64,000 nucleotides of DNA from Virgibacillus litoralis (GTDB lineage: Bacteria > Bacillota > Bacilli > Bacillales > Amphibacillaceae), in the NCBI RefSeq assembly GCF_017873675.1, contig NZ_JAGGKK010000020.1:1-64000 (forward strand), written 5' to 3'. This document shows positions 32,001 through 40,303 of this stretch, piece after piece. A model generated the notes under the pieces. The model was not told where the DNA came from. It saw only the letters and a program-made list of their open reading frames with translations, and did no database searches. Within the stretch, counting starts at the first letter, position 1; each line of letters starts with the position of its first letter. A program made the position numbers and the translations under genes.

Positions 32001-32427
32001 CACAAGCGGTGGTGGTCATTATGTTCCAGGGTTTGCAGATGGTGGTACACACAAAGGCGGTCCATTCATAGCAGGTGAAGAGGGTTTTGAACTTGGAAAA
32101 TTAGGCAGTAACTTTGAAATGTTGAATGCAGGATTATATGACAGACCTGCTGGTTATCAGGTATTCGATCATGATGATTCTAAGAGAATACTAAACTCAT
32201 TAAACAACATTCCTGCTTACGCAAGTGGCGTTGGAACAAGTGGTGAAGCTGATAAGATTGTGAATAGGTTAAACGGACAACAACCTCAAAATTTACAAGG
32301 GGAAGCTGTCATTTACACAACAGTTATTAACCAGGTGAATGGCAGAGAGGTTAGTCGAGAAATCCATAAAGACATTACTGAGTTTCAAAATCGCGAGAAG
32401 GAAGTGAGGGATAGCTTTGCCACTTAA
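29089..32427 (+). CDS. Tape measure protein (TP901 family)
   Basis: A 1112-residue protein that sets tail length and is ejected ahead of the DNA. An N-terminal coiled-coil region (about 15-130), the TP901 core domain (about 165-420: MDFESAFTGVEKTVDG, REMAQ-like IRDMAQEIPASTTEISAIAESAGQLG), a hydrophobic Gly/Ala segment (about 515-590), long coiled coils (about 600-935) and a C-terminal GGGHYVPGFADGGTHKGGPFIAGEEG motif. AAAGGAGGTACACT precedes ATG 29089. The length implies a tail of roughly 150-170 nm by the usual residue-to-length rule. Confidence 0.95.
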   Translation: MANREVIADLVAQVSLDGAKFNQGMGKVNRELKTVQEELKTARSRFKQTGDEVDFLGNKSQTLSGKLKLQKSQVDLLSKAYNESKENSGEFSKNTQNLARRLERANRELSETEHELKDVNRQLKNQPSKWTELGKSAETAGQKMMNAGSNMRQFGQAYTMGVTVPIVAGAGAVFKASMDFESAFTGVEKTVDGTKQQMDGLKESIRDMAQEIPASTTEISAIAESAGQLGIQTENIEDFTRVMADLGEATNLTSGQAATEFARFANIVGMSQDDFDKLGSVVVDLGNNLATTESEISEMALRLAGAGDQVGMTESEILSFSAALSSVGIRAEAGGSSFSKVMVEMQLAAEKGGDSLDNFAKVAGVSAEEFKQAYEQDATGAIMQFIEGLSTAEDRGLSAIGVLDEMGITEVRMRDALLRAAGASDVFSESLEIGSKAWKENIALTEEAEKRYATTESQLKIMWNRVKDLGITLGEALVPAVMDAIDAAEPFIEKIEAGADAFSKMNEEEQRSILKMVGFVAAVGPASIVLGGLTTTVGGALKIFGSLSKMLGAARGAGLLGRLAGLGVGGPVGWAIAGVTVLGTVVNALSKESSDLNDVNWDTVESMKAEVDQTDKLIAEFEKLEKKNRLATDEMLRYMDIMSELKETNNASVIKELKDEQAKLLEQSGLTNKEMDRFLELNGDIIEQAPGAKKAISEEGNAYAHNLAQLKKLNDEKRKQMMIAAEDELLKALENEAQLMQDQKDLVTDIKNIEQDIQSNRESRIENTKNLQKEEQKLRDIQNKILELEGDTSVEARNKRATLERQRVVQSGVVEGLRAEKSELNKTYNKLVEKFEKKQDDLELTREELKELDKMKWDYEALILSQLEINAKKGQGLEAIDKELKKLDIKKAKLDEQLDQGDISLKQYQKQNSELNEQRDRLIKAKDELRQINKLAGETVYSKTIHLDTNPSLAAFERRLAKDSYKTLNITTSGGGHYVPGFADGGTHKGGPFIAGEEGFELGKLGSNFEMLNAGLYDRPAGYQVFDHDDSKRILNSLNNIPAYASGVGTSGEADKIVNRLNGQQPQNLQGEAVIYTTVINQVNGREVSREIHKDITEFQNREKEVRDSFAT

Positions 32428-33853
32428 ATCATTAACATTTAATAACATACGAAAACCATGGTTGCATTTATTACGTGGCAGAAGCAAGCCTCCTTTCGCT
32501 TCCATTTCACGCGATTTATTAACTGTACCAGGTATGGATGGAGCTTATTTGCAATCAAGCAGTATCCAACCGTTGATAATTAATCAGCCAGTTGGATTCA
32601 CAGTAAGAGACGATAATCATGCACTACAGTTAAAAGACGAATTAGCTTCATGGTTAGTAACTGATGAATCTGTTGAATTACAATTTGATGATGAACCAGG
32701 ACGGATCTATTATGCTGTTGTTCAGAATTCAATAGATGACTTTGAAAAGTTTGCTGAATTGCGAAACGGAACCATACAATTTTTATGCTTAGATCCTTAT
32801 TCATACGGATCTGAACTCACAGAAGATTTTCTAGGTAATGATGTTGTCACAATTACAAACGGTGGAACTGCTGAAGCTGACCCCATATTTGAATTAGAGG
32901 TGCTAGCACCAATTACATTTGCGATGGTTTCGGATGGTGAAGAATACAACTTAATTGGTAGACCTGCAAAAGTAGATCAAGAAGTAATCGATACTAAAAC
33001 GTTGTTATTGGAAGAACGAGGAGACACGCTTAGTACATGGGGAGCAACTCCTACTAATGTAGACGGTACGGTTGATGGTAATCTTGGTACAGATGGTGAC
33101 GGTATAACAGTACCTTCTTACGGTACAAATACACCTGATTGGCATGGACCTGCTTTGCTTAAAGAGATCACACCAGCACAAGACTTTGAAGTTGAAATGC
33201 ACTTGGAAGGTCGTACAACACAAGAAGATCAAACAGTACGTATTGAATTTTATGCATTTGATGAAGGCATGAATGAGTTAGGTAAGATGGCTGTCTTAGA
33301 CAATAGCCCAAACGTACACACAAAAGTTGCTGAAGCACGACTTGGTGATAGGGCAACCGGTCAATATTTCATGAGTTCACGTAATTATGAACAACGTACC
33401 GAGTTTTGGTTTGGTATGGTTCGTATGAAGCGTGTAGGTAATAAAATTGAGTTTTATGTAACGCGAATAGACAACTCTAGCGATCATGTTGATTCGTTAA
33501 GAGAGGTATTTGTAGATAGAGCAAATAACTATGGTGGTCGGCTGCAATACATTCAAATCCACATTGGTAAATATGGCGATACCCCACGTGCATATGGGCC
33601 GAAAATAAACTATATTCGTGCGACTGGTTTAGCGCAAACAACCGTTGACCAAACACCATATATTGCTTATGCAGGTGATGTTATTAAGTTTGATCATAAA
33701 AATGACGAACTCTTGATAAATGGTGAAGACAGAAAAGATTTAAAAGACTTCGGTGCTCAATATTTCAAACTAGCAAAAGGTGACAATCAGATTGTTATGC
33801 ATCCAAATAATGTATTTAATACCATTGCCCGTTACAGAGAGCGTTTTAAGTAG
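32417..33853 (+). CDS. Distal tail protein (Dit-like)
   Basis: A 478-residue baseplate hub protein. The N-terminal Dit domain (about 1-150: KPWLHLLRGRSKPPFASISRDLLTVPGMDGAYL, VGFTVRDDNHALQLKDELASWL) is followed by a long beta-rich insertion (about 195-415) resembling a carbohydrate-binding/LamG-like module, and a Dit-type C-terminus (GDVIKFDHKNDELLINGE, LKDFGAQYFKLAKGDNQIVMHP). Start TTG 32417 overlaps the tape measure gene by 11 bases. Confidence 0.85.
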   Translation: MPLKSLTFNNIRKPWLHLLRGRSKPPFASISRDLLTVPGMDGAYLQSSSIQPLIINQPVGFTVRDDNHALQLKDELASWLVTDESVELQFDDEPGRIYYAVVQNSIDDFEKFAELRNGTIQFLCLDPYSYGSELTEDFLGNDVVTITNGGTAEADPIFELEVLAPITFAMVSDGEEYNLIGRPAKVDQEVIDTKTLLLEERGDTLSTWGATPTNVDGTVDGNLGTDGDGITVPSYGTNTPDWHGPALLKEITPAQDFEVEMHLEGRTTQEDQTVRIEFYAFDEGMNELGKMAVLDNSPNVHTKVAEARLGDRATGQYFMSSRNYEQRTEFWFGMVRMKRVGNKIEFYVTRIDNSSDHVDSLREVFVDRANNYGGRLQYIQIHIGKYGDTPRAYGPKINYIRATGLAQTTVDQTPYIAYAGDVIKFDHKNDELLINGEDRKDLKDFGAQYFKLAKGDNQIVMHPNNVFNTIARYRERFK

Positions 33854-33865
33854 GAGGTGAACCGA

Positions 33866-36373
33866 ATGTCAATTATCCATATTACAGATGGACAAAACGG
33901 TATCATAAAAGACGACATACCAGCCAAATATATAATAAGCAACATGCACCGACAATCGCTGAAAGACACGCTGGAAACGTTTAACTTTACTACATTTGCA
34001 GATAAACGCTTTTCACCACATTTAGGTAAGCAAAATCGAGTTATTATCCCTGGTGAGGATGGAGAGCTGAGAGAATTTGTCATCCAGGAATCAATTAAAA
34101 CAATGGACAAACAAATGGAAGTCTATGCTTCAGCAACCTATCTACTACTTAAAAAAGCAAAAGTCATATATCCGCAAACATTGACAGGGCAAACGCCTTC
34201 TACTGCTATGGCACACGCGCTTGATGGAACGGGATGGCTTGCTGGAACTATTGAAGGTGGAGGCAGCCGAACTTTTAATATCGATACACATACAAATCCA
34301 TACAGCCTTTTAAAGCGTATAGCAACTGATTTTGATTTGGAACTGCGATTCCGTGTAGTAACAGATGGCAACAGGGTTATTGGTAGATATGTTGATTTAT
34401 TAGAACAGGTAGGGCAATGGCGAGGTCGAGAAGTCACGCTAGGTAAAGATTTACTTGGAATCAAACGAAAAGAAAAGACGGGTAATATCTATACCGCACT
34501 TGTTGGACTAGGTCCTGAACAAGAAGACGGTACACGGTTAGAAGTGACGGTTACAGATGAAGATGCGCTTCAAAGATGGGGTGAACCTGACAAAAACGGT
34601 GATTTACAGCATTTAATTGGTACGTATGAACCACAATCAACTGACCAAGATATGACCCTCAATAAATTAACTACGTTAACTGAAAGCGAACTTGAAAAAC
34701 GTGTGAATGAAGTTGTGGAATATGAATCTGATATAGCTGACTTGGAACATGTACCGGGAATGGAAAATAAAAAGATCCGTTTTGGTGATACCATCAAAAT
34801 AAAAGATACCAAGTTCAGCCCTCCACTTTATTTAGAAGCACGTGTCCATACACAAGACCGCAGCATTACTGATAAGTCAAAAAAGAAAGTTGTTTTGGGT
34901 GATTATACTGAATACACGGAAGAGGACGTTATGGCCTTATGGCGTAATCTGCGTAAGCAAGTCGCTTTTAAAATTGGGCAAACGGAATTGGCTGATTACA
35001 CTTACACAAAGACCAGTATTGATGATAAAGACGGTGTGATATACACAGACAGTACTTCCTATGCCTTCAATCAAGCACAAAACGCTCAATCAAATGCTGA
35101 ACAGTATGCTTATGATAATTATGAATCGGTTAAAAACACGGTAAATAATAATCGAGACATGTGGGATAAAGCAAGTGTGTTTAATGTAGACGGTACACTT
35201 AATGTAGGTTGGTTAAGTGGTCAATTAACTGATGATCAGATACAAAGCGCAGGTACCTGGAATGGACAAGGTACTTATATTGATGAGAATGGCGTTTATA
35301 CTGGTGTTGTCGTAGCCAGTCAAATTGTCGCAGATTCATTAAGTGCTGTTAGTGCTAATTTAGGTGAAGTTACTGCAGGATCACTAACATCCAATACTAC
35401 AATTGATGTGACAACAGATTTAAGCGTAGGTAAAACTATTTATATGGATAAAGCCGGGTTTTTGGACGGAAGGGATATTTACTATGGTGATGGAACCGTA
35501 GATGTTAGGTTTAGATTTGAAACTTCGGGTACTGATATTCATAACGTATATGTAGGTGGTACAGATGCCTATAGAGTTAGGTTAGCTCCTTATGGTTTCG
35601 TAGAAGTACTTAGTGACATAGATGTAGAAGGTACAGGATATTTCAGAGTAGCCTCCAACCCGGCATCCGGACAACCATTATTCCAAGTTTTAAGTTCAGG
35701 AGCTTCCGAACGTTTACGAGTAGAGCATAACGGTACAACATCGACTACAAATAATTTTCATGCAGATGGAAATTTAAGCATAGGAGGGAGTCTTTCCGGC
35801 ACATTGAGTGGTGGCACACTTAGACCGGGTAACATATTCGCAACCGGCACGGTGCGGTCAGACGGAAACGGACTTTACAGTAATAATGCAGGACGTTTTT
35901 ACAATAGCGGTGATGGTATAACCTATCTTCAAGGTGACGATGAAATTCGGGCAACACATTACTTATCCAGTACATTAGCACCTATTCGAGCGTCTGACCA
36001 TTGGACGGGTTCATTAGAGGAAAACAAGCAGGATATCGTTGTATGGCAAGAAAGTGCATTAGATTTAATAAACAATTCTACTATACACGAATACAGGCTA
36101 ATAAGTGATGTTGAAGCAGGAAAAGATATCCTGAGACAAGGTTTGGTAATTGGCTATGGGTACGCTACGCCAGCAAAAATTATAGCGCCAGATGGTGAAG
36201 CTGTATCACAGTATGGTATGAGTAGTTGGGCATGGAAAGCGATTCAAGAAATATCAACGCTTTATTATGGCCATGATGAACGTATTAACTATCTTGAAAT
36301 GTCTGATGAGTTGCGAAAAGCTGAAATAAAAGATTTAAAAGCACGTGTAGAACAATTGGAGGGTGCAGCATAA
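33866..36373 (+). CDS. Tail spike / tail-associated protein with chaperone-like C-terminus
   Basis: An 835-residue baseplate protein; ATG 33866 is chosen because AGGAGGTGA (33852-33860) lies just before it, while the GTG at 33857 is inside that site. The N-terminal part (about 1-370) is the prophage tail/gp44-like hub domain. A coiled linker, triple-helix-like repeats (DGNLSIGGSLSGTLSGGTLRPGN) and a C-terminal region with ASDHWTGSLEENKQDI, AWKAIQEIS and a final coiled coil (RKAEIKDLKARVEQLEGA) resemble S74 intramolecular chaperone trimerisation domains. Probably the host-recognition protein. Confidence 0.82.
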   Translation: MSIIHITDGQNGIIKDDIPAKYIISNMHRQSLKDTLETFNFTTFADKRFSPHLGKQNRVIIPGEDGELREFVIQESIKTMDKQMEVYASATYLLLKKAKVIYPQTLTGQTPSTAMAHALDGTGWLAGTIEGGGSRTFNIDTHTNPYSLLKRIATDFDLELRFRVVTDGNRVIGRYVDLLEQVGQWRGREVTLGKDLLGIKRKEKTGNIYTALVGLGPEQEDGTRLEVTVTDEDALQRWGEPDKNGDLQHLIGTYEPQSTDQDMTLNKLTTLTESELEKRVNEVVEYESDIADLEHVPGMENKKIRFGDTIKIKDTKFSPPLYLEARVHTQDRSITDKSKKKVVLGDYTEYTEEDVMALWRNLRKQVAFKIGQTELADYTYTKTSIDDKDGVIYTDSTSYAFNQAQNAQSNAEQYAYDNYESVKNTVNNNRDMWDKASVFNVDGTLNVGWLSGQLTDDQIQSAGTWNGQGTYIDENGVYTGVVVASQIVADSLSAVSANLGEVTAGSLTSNTTIDVTTDLSVGKTIYMDKAGFLDGRDIYYGDGTVDVRFRFETSGTDIHNVYVGGTDAYRVRLAPYGFVEVLSDIDVEGTGYFRVASNPASGQPLFQVLSSGASERLRVEHNGTTSTTNNFHADGNLSIGGSLSGTLSGGTLRPGNIFATGTVRSDGNGLYSNNAGRFYNSGDGITYLQGDDEIRATHYLSSTLAPIRASDHWTGSLEENKQDIVVWQESALDLINNSTIHEYRLISDVEAGKDILRQGLVIGYGYATPAKIIAPDGEAVSQYGMSSWAWKAIQEISTLYYGHDERINYLEMSDELRKAEIKDLKARVEQLEGAA

Positions 36374-36798
36374 TGAAAATAAAAATTGAAAACGGGAAAC
36401 TAGGGCAGGCAATGAGCCTGTTTTTTGATTTGTCTTTAAAAGGTAAACAATCAAGGCATCGCACTAGGTTTATTAAGTTACTGAATGATCGATTAAAAGA
36501 AGTTGCAGAACAGGAAAAAGAATTATTAAAAGAACATTGTAACCTGGACGATGAAGGTGAACCAAAGAAGATTAAAAATGACACTGAATGGGATGTCATA
36601 GATAAAGATGCATTCAAAAAAGATATGAAGGAACTGCATGAGGAAGAGTTAATCATTGAGGGTGGTGATGCTCAGGGAATGCTCAAGACTGTTAAAACAG
36701 TAGTATTGGATTGTGACAAAGAATTTAGTGGCCAAGAAGCATACACGTATGATTATCTATGTGAACAGTTTGAAATCGATGAGGAGGAAAGTAAATGA
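36373..36798 (+). CDS. DUF1617-like phage protein
   Basis: A 141-residue helical protein (MKIKIENGKLGQAMSLFFDLSLKGKQSRHRTRFIKLLNDRL) fitting the DUF1617 family of phage proteins downstream of tail spike genes. Overlaps the tail spike stop. Function unknown, possibly a baseplate accessory. Confidence 0.72.
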   Translation: MKIKIENGKLGQAMSLFFDLSLKGKQSRHRTRFIKLLNDRLKEVAEQEKELLKEHCNLDDEGEPKKIKNDTEWDVIDKDAFKKDMKELHEEELIIEGGDAQGMLKTVKTVVLDCDKEFSGQEAYTYDYLCEQFEIDEEESK

Positions 36799-37034
36799 TT
36801 CAAAACATGGAAATAAAAGTGAGTAATGTCCAGTTTGTTACCGTCAAAAATGTTGGTGCGGCTACTGGTGAAGAGCAAAGGGTACATGTTCGTTTCCAGG
36901 GTATAGACAGTGAAAAGGAAATTAACATCAACGGTTATGTACCAGCGACGGTTGAAGAATATGAGACTAATTCATCAATGGATGGATTGAGTACTTTGGT
37001 TAAGAAAAGGCTTATAGAACGATTAGAGGCATAA
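36795..37034 (+). CDS. Small tail-region protein (79 aa)
   Basis: GAGGAGGAAAGTAA precedes ATG 36795, which overlaps the upstream stop. A 79-residue beta-rich protein (MEIKVSNVQFVTVKNVGAATG, VHVRFQGIDSEKEININGYV). Unrecognised. Confidence 0.62.
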   Translation: MIQNMEIKVSNVQFVTVKNVGAATGEEQRVHVRFQGIDSEKEININGYVPATVEEYETNSSMDGLSTLVKKRLIERLEA

Positions 37035-37160
37035 ACTAAACGCTAAGTAAGGAGTTTTTTGGTTGAAACTTAACACTAAATTTATATTTTATTAACTGGT
37101 GGTTAACATTAGTCCTGTAAGATAAAACAGTACACACAAATACAGGAACGGGGTGATTGT

Positions 37161-37307
37161 TTGCTTAGTAAAATTCTAGGTCTATTTAGCACTCACGATG
37201 AAGATATTAATGTATTTGATGAGTTTGGAGAAAAGGAAGAGTTTTTTGAACAAATTGCAAATGAAGGAGAAGAATATTTGGATCCATGGTTAGATGGTTT
37301 CTACTAA
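37161..37307 (+). CDS. Small acidic protein (48 aa)
   Basis: TTG 37161 follows CGGGGTGATTGT. The product is very acidic (HDEDINVFDEFGEKEEFFEQIANEGEEYLDPW). It occupies the position where XkdX-like small proteins are often found, but lacks their signature. Confidence 0.5.
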   Translation: MLSKILGLFSTHDEDINVFDEFGEKEEFFEQIANEGEEYLDPWLDGFY

Positions 37308-37312
37308 ATAAC

Positions 37313-37336
37313 ACGTCCTATGAGGGCGTATTTTTT
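37313..37336 (+). terminator. Terminator before the lysis cassette
   Basis: ACGTCC pairs with GGGCGT around TATGA, followed by ATTTTTT. Confidence 0.7.
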
Positions 37337-37425
37337 ATGTAGAAAAAAGTATTCACGATAGTCCAACTTAATGTTAGAGGTTGTTGAAATTTATATGTTT
37401 TATGTCGCAATGTTAGGGGGTCAGT

Positions 37426-37761
37426 ATGAGTGAAAACAAGGAAGTGGAGGCTGTGGAAAAATATTATGCACTAATGATGGAGTTGAAGATATCGATTACG
37501 GAACTTGCAGGGAAAATTGACAACTTAACTGATATGAAAGAGACGTTAGTTGAAACAAAAAAGGTAGCAGATTCTGCAAATAACCGTTCTACTGAAAACG
37601 AAAAAGATATTAATGACTTGCAAACAAAAGTTAGTACAAAAGCTAATAAGGAAGATGTTGAAAGGATTGTAAAAGAAAAGGACAACTGGAAACGAAACTT
37701 ACCAGCATGGGTAGCGGCGATTATAGCAATCGTCGCTTTGTTATTGCCATATGTTAATTAA
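37426..37761 (+). CDS. xhlA: XhlA-type lysis accessory protein
   Basis: A 111-residue protein with a long coiled coil (about 20-90) and one C-terminal membrane segment (AWVAAIIAIVALLLPYV), the hallmark of XhlA of PBSX, which works with holin and endolysin. AGGGGGTCAGT precedes ATG 37426. First gene of the lysis cassette. Confidence 0.83.
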   Translation: MSENKEVEAVEKYYALMMELKISITELAGKIDNLTDMKETLVETKKVADSANNRSTENEKDINDLQTKVSTKANKEDVERIVKEKDNWKRNLPAWVAAIIAIVALLLPYVN

Positions 37762-37783
37762 ATTTTTTAAGGAGGAATTTATT

Positions 37784-38035
37784 ATGAAAAACAAAGCAAA
37801 AGATTTATCAATACTAATTGTGGGGTTCCTATCAACATTAATGGGATTTTTAGCAACGCTTAATATTAAATTTGAATGGTTAACGGAACAAAGCATCAAT
37901 GCATTTGGTGCTTTTTTTGTTGCAGCTGCGATGCTTGGTAGTGGAGTTTATGCAGTATGGAAAAACACGTATGTAAGTAAGAATGCAGGGTTACAAAAGA
38001 AAGCATTACAATCTCAAAAATTAATAAAAAAATAA
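37784..38035 (+). CDS. Holin (phi LC3 type)
   Basis: An 83-residue holin: AAGGAGGAATTTATT before ATG 37784, two membrane segments (DLSILIVGFLSTLMGFLATL and INAFGAFFVAAAMLGSGVYAVW) and a basic tail, as in phi LC3-family holins. It forms membrane lesions that start lysis. Confidence 0.87.
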   Translation: MKNKAKDLSILIVGFLSTLMGFLATLNIKFEWLTEQSINAFGAFFVAAAMLGSGVYAVWKNTYVSKNAGLQKKALQSQKLIKK

Positions 38036-38048
38036 GAGGAGTTTTATT

Positions 38049-38696
38049 ATGACAACATTTATTAATCCAACAGATACCAAAAGAGTAACAAGTGATTTCA
38101 GGACAAGCCACAGACCAGATCATAATGGTACTGATTTTGCAGATGGCGGTTATCATCCTATTTACGCTGCAGCTGCTGGTAAAGTAAGACGTTCATATTT
38201 ATCAAGTTCATATGGTGAATGTATTATGATTGAACACAATATTGGCGGTGACGTTTGGGAAACAGTATATGCTCATATGCAAAGCGGTACACGTAGGGTT
38301 AATGTCGGAGATCATGTTAAGCAGGGTGAACAGATTGGTGTCATGGGTAATACCGGACATTCAACTGGTCAGCATCTTCATTTCGAATTGCATAAAGATG
38401 GCAACTGGAACATTGATAAAACGAATGCTGTGGATCCTTTAGATTATATTGGAAAAGATTTGTTTCCAAGTAAATCTACAAGTAAACATGGAATCGTTCC
38501 TTATCCAGGGCATTATATCGGACAAGAGTATGTAGATACTGGTATTGACGTAGAACGTATTCAACGAGCTGTCGGTGTTAAGCCTGATGGTATTTATGGG
38601 CCTATTACAGAAGCAGGAGTTCGAGATTATCAGCGTAGGCATGGTTTACAGGTTGACGGTATTGTTGGACCTGAAACTTGGAATGTAATGTTTTAA
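38049..38696 (+). CDS. Endolysin: M23 peptidase plus peptidoglycan-binding domain
   Basis: A 215-residue lysin. The M23/LytM domain (about 10-135) has the zinc ligands H25 and D29 in HNGTDF and the HLHFE motif; it cuts peptide cross-bridges. A PG_binding_1 domain follows (about 160-215: IQRAVGVKPDGIYGPITEAGVRDYQRR, VDGIVGPETWNVM). No signal peptide, consistent with holin-dependent release. AGAGGAGTTTTATT precedes ATG 38049. Confidence 0.92.
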   Translation: MTTFINPTDTKRVTSDFRTSHRPDHNGTDFADGGYHPIYAAAAGKVRRSYLSSSYGECIMIEHNIGGDVWETVYAHMQSGTRRVNVGDHVKQGEQIGVMGNTGHSTGQHLHFELHKDGNWNIDKTNAVDPLDYIGKDLFPSKSTSKHGIVPYPGHYIGQEYVDTGIDVERIQRAVGVKPDGIYGPITEAGVRDYQRRHGLQVDGIVGPETWNVMF

Positions 38697-38741
38697 GTAA
38701 GGAATTTAATCAATAAAATAAGAAAACTATTTAATTGTTAG

Positions 38742-38894
38742 GTGGTAGGCAGACCACTTCCAACGTCGGTGCGGAAACACTTGTTGGATAAACTAAAGCC
38801 AAAAGAAAAAGACCCCTTCACAAATGAAGAGGCAAAGCGGAAGTTGAGGGGGAGAATGAACGCCCACTTCCGTGAGTTATTATTTACAGTTTAA
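38742..38894 (+). CDS. Possible small protein (50 aa)
   Basis: An open frame from GTG 38742 (or GTG 38769) gives a plausible helical basic peptide (LLDKLKPKEKDPFTNEEAKRKLRGRM), but no ribosome site is visible, and inverted repeats (CCCCTTC/GAAGAGG; CGGAAGT/ACTTCCG) overlap it. It may be a gene remnant or a structured noncoding region. Confidence 0.3.
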   Translation: MVGRPLPTSVRKHLLDKLKPKEKDPFTNEEAKRKLRGRMNAHFRELLFTV

Positions 38895-39019
38895 GTAATA
38901 ATATACAAAAACCCCATCGATTAAGATGAGGCTAGGTCGGTGAAAATATGAAGAGAGGTATGTGCCATCTTTGACCTATAAATTTTATATTTACCAAGTA
39001 TAGTTAAATTATACAAGTA

Positions 39020-39045
39020 ACCCTCTACCATAATTGGTGGAGGGT
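39020..39045. terminator. Hairpin downstream of the lysis cassette
   Basis: ACCCTCTACC pairs with GGTGGAGGGT (ten pairs, one wobble). It lies at the convergence of the late genes and the leftward genes; T tract is weak in both directions. The rest of 38895-39055 holds another hairpin (CCCCATC/GATGAGG at about 38915) with no gene. Confidence 0.55.
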
Positions 39046-39055
39046 ATGTTTATAT

Positions 39056-39259
39056 TCACTTCTTGATCCTATATTTTTGAAATCTTTCCTCGACAAAACC
39101 TATTTGTATTAAATTATTTATATTTTCTCTTACTTGTCCATCATTAGTCACTTCTTTAATTTCTATTGTTTGAGGGTAATTCTTATCAAGTTCAACCAGG
39201 ATGCCAACTTCAATTAAGGTAAGATTATTTTCCTGGGCCACTTCTAATATGTTTTTCAT
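39056..39259 (-). CDS. Small leftward protein, possibly winged-helix (67 aa)
   Basis: AGAGAGGATGATAAT precedes ATG 39259; the longer upstream frame has no site. The 67-residue product (MKNILEVAQENNLTLIEVGILVELDK...NINNLIQIGFVEERFQKYRIKK) has the helix-helix-wing pattern of small MarR-like folds. Function unknown. Confidence 0.6.
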   Translation of the reverse strand: MKNILEVAQENNLTLIEVGILVELDKNYPQTIEIKEVTNDGQVRENINNLIQIGFVEERFQKYRIKK

Positions 39260-39328
39260 ATTATCATCCTCTCTTGTTGGATTATATTGACTACAGAAAA
39301 TTTTACCAAAGATTAGGGTGAAATAAAA

Positions 39329-39351
39329 AGCCATAGTACTAGACTATAGCT
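39329..39351 (-). terminator. Terminator between two leftward genes
   Basis: AGCCATAGT and ACTATAGCT pair; on the minus strand TTTTTA follows. Nearly the same stem recurs at 39781-39801. Confidence 0.65.
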
Positions 39352-39382
39352 GAAACTAACAATTTAAGTATGGCCTCATCTA

Positions 39383-39610
39383 TTAAAGATGGGGTTGTAA
39401 ACCTTTTAGTGGCCCCATTACATCCCGGACTTGCTCGATATGTTTGACGCCAAACTCCTGTTTAACCTTCTTAATTATATCCAGTGTTAGTCCTCTATTA
39501 CCTGTTTCAATCTTTGCCACTAGTGACCGGCTTACTTCAATTTTGGCTGCCATTTCGTATTGTGATAATCGGTTTAACTTTCGTATATTCTTAAATAAAT
39601 GACGATCCAT
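39383..39610 (-). CDS. XRE-family small regulator (75 aa)
   Basis: AAAAGGTGGGCGTT precedes ATG 39610. The product is one HTH domain (FKNIRKLNRLSQYEMAAKIEVSRSLVAKIETGNRGL) plus a short tail. It lies far from the lysogeny switch and may control the right-end accessory genes. Confidence 0.72.
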   Translation of the reverse strand: MDRHLFKNIRKLNRLSQYEMAAKIEVSRSLVAKIETGNRGLTLDIIKKVKQEFGVKHIEQVRDVMGPLKGLQPHL

Positions 39611-39773
39611 AACGCCCACCTTTTGTGATATTTTGTTCTTACTCTGTAAAAAAATACTTTGATTTTGGCGCCTAGTTTATAATCCTTTTTCATTATATAA
39701 TATAGCTAATGTCACAAAATTCAAGTGTCTAATCCTCTGTATAATTTTTATTGCTTACGTGTTTTTTATTACA

Positions 39774-39811
39774 TAAAAAAGCCATAGTATTAAACTATGG
39801 CTTAATTTTTT
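39774..39811. terminator. Bidirectional terminator
   Basis: GCCATAGT pairs with ACTATGGC, A-rich on the left and T-rich on the right, so it can work in both directions. No gene lies between 39611 and 40021 apart from the promoter region of the YjcZ-like gene. Confidence 0.75.
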
Positions 39812-39961
39812 TTGGGGTAACAACAACAACTTAAGTTGAGGTATGGTTGTTACAGTTTCAAATTATTACATTTTACACATTATGTATCAATATTTTTCCA
39901 ACATCACTTTTTCTACCTTTGGCTGTATTTGACATCGGTCGATCCCTAGGTATTTGTACAA

Positions 39962-39989
39962 ACAATCTTAACCCCTTCAACATAATATA
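39962..39989 (+). promoter_or_regulatory. Putative sigma-K-type promoter
   Basis: ACA (39962-39964), a 16-base spacer and CATAATATA (39981-39989) match the mother-cell sigma-K pattern (AC at -35, CATAnnnTA at -10). It is placed 33 bases before the YjcZ-like start. Inference from motif match only. Confidence 0.45.
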
Positions 39990-40021
39990 AGGTAAGGCTA
40001 TTTTGAAAGGAGGAATCATAA

Positions 40022-40141
40022 ATGAGTGACTTTTTTGGCGGTTTTGATAAAAAGAGGGATAACAATTTTGAGTTAATCGTTGTTCTTTTTATTTTGTTAA
40101 TTATTATAGGGGCTTCTTTTGTGAAAAAAGACTATTATTAA
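40022..40141 (+). CDS. YjcZ-like small sporulation-type peptide (39 aa)
   Basis: AAAGGAGGAATCATAA precedes ATG 40022. The 39-residue product has a Gly/Phe-rich start (MSDFFGGFDKKRDNN) and one membrane segment (FELIVVLFILLIIIGASFV), the core of the YjcZ/small coat-associated peptide family. These peptides are made late in sporulation in Bacillus. Its presence with a sigma-K-like promoter in the prophage suggests expression in the mother cell of lysogens. Confidence 0.72.
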   Translation: MSDFFGGFDKKRDNNFELIVVLFILLIIIGASFVKKDYY

Positions 40142-40283
40142 AAACCTTACACTTGAGAAGAAGATTGAATTGAGATAGGGAAGACTGCCACCCTCTTCCC
40201 CCTCCTATACCCACTATCGTTTGCAGAGAGCGTTGGTGGCATCCAAATTGAAAATAATTTACTTTATTTTCAAACAAACAAAA

Positions 40284-40303
40284 AAGCCCTCATAACAGGG
40301 CTT
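40284..40303 (-). terminator. Terminator of the LexA-boxed gene
   Basis: AAGCCCT pairs with AGGGCTT; on the minus strand seven T follow. It overlaps the stop codon at 40302. Confidence 0.8.
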
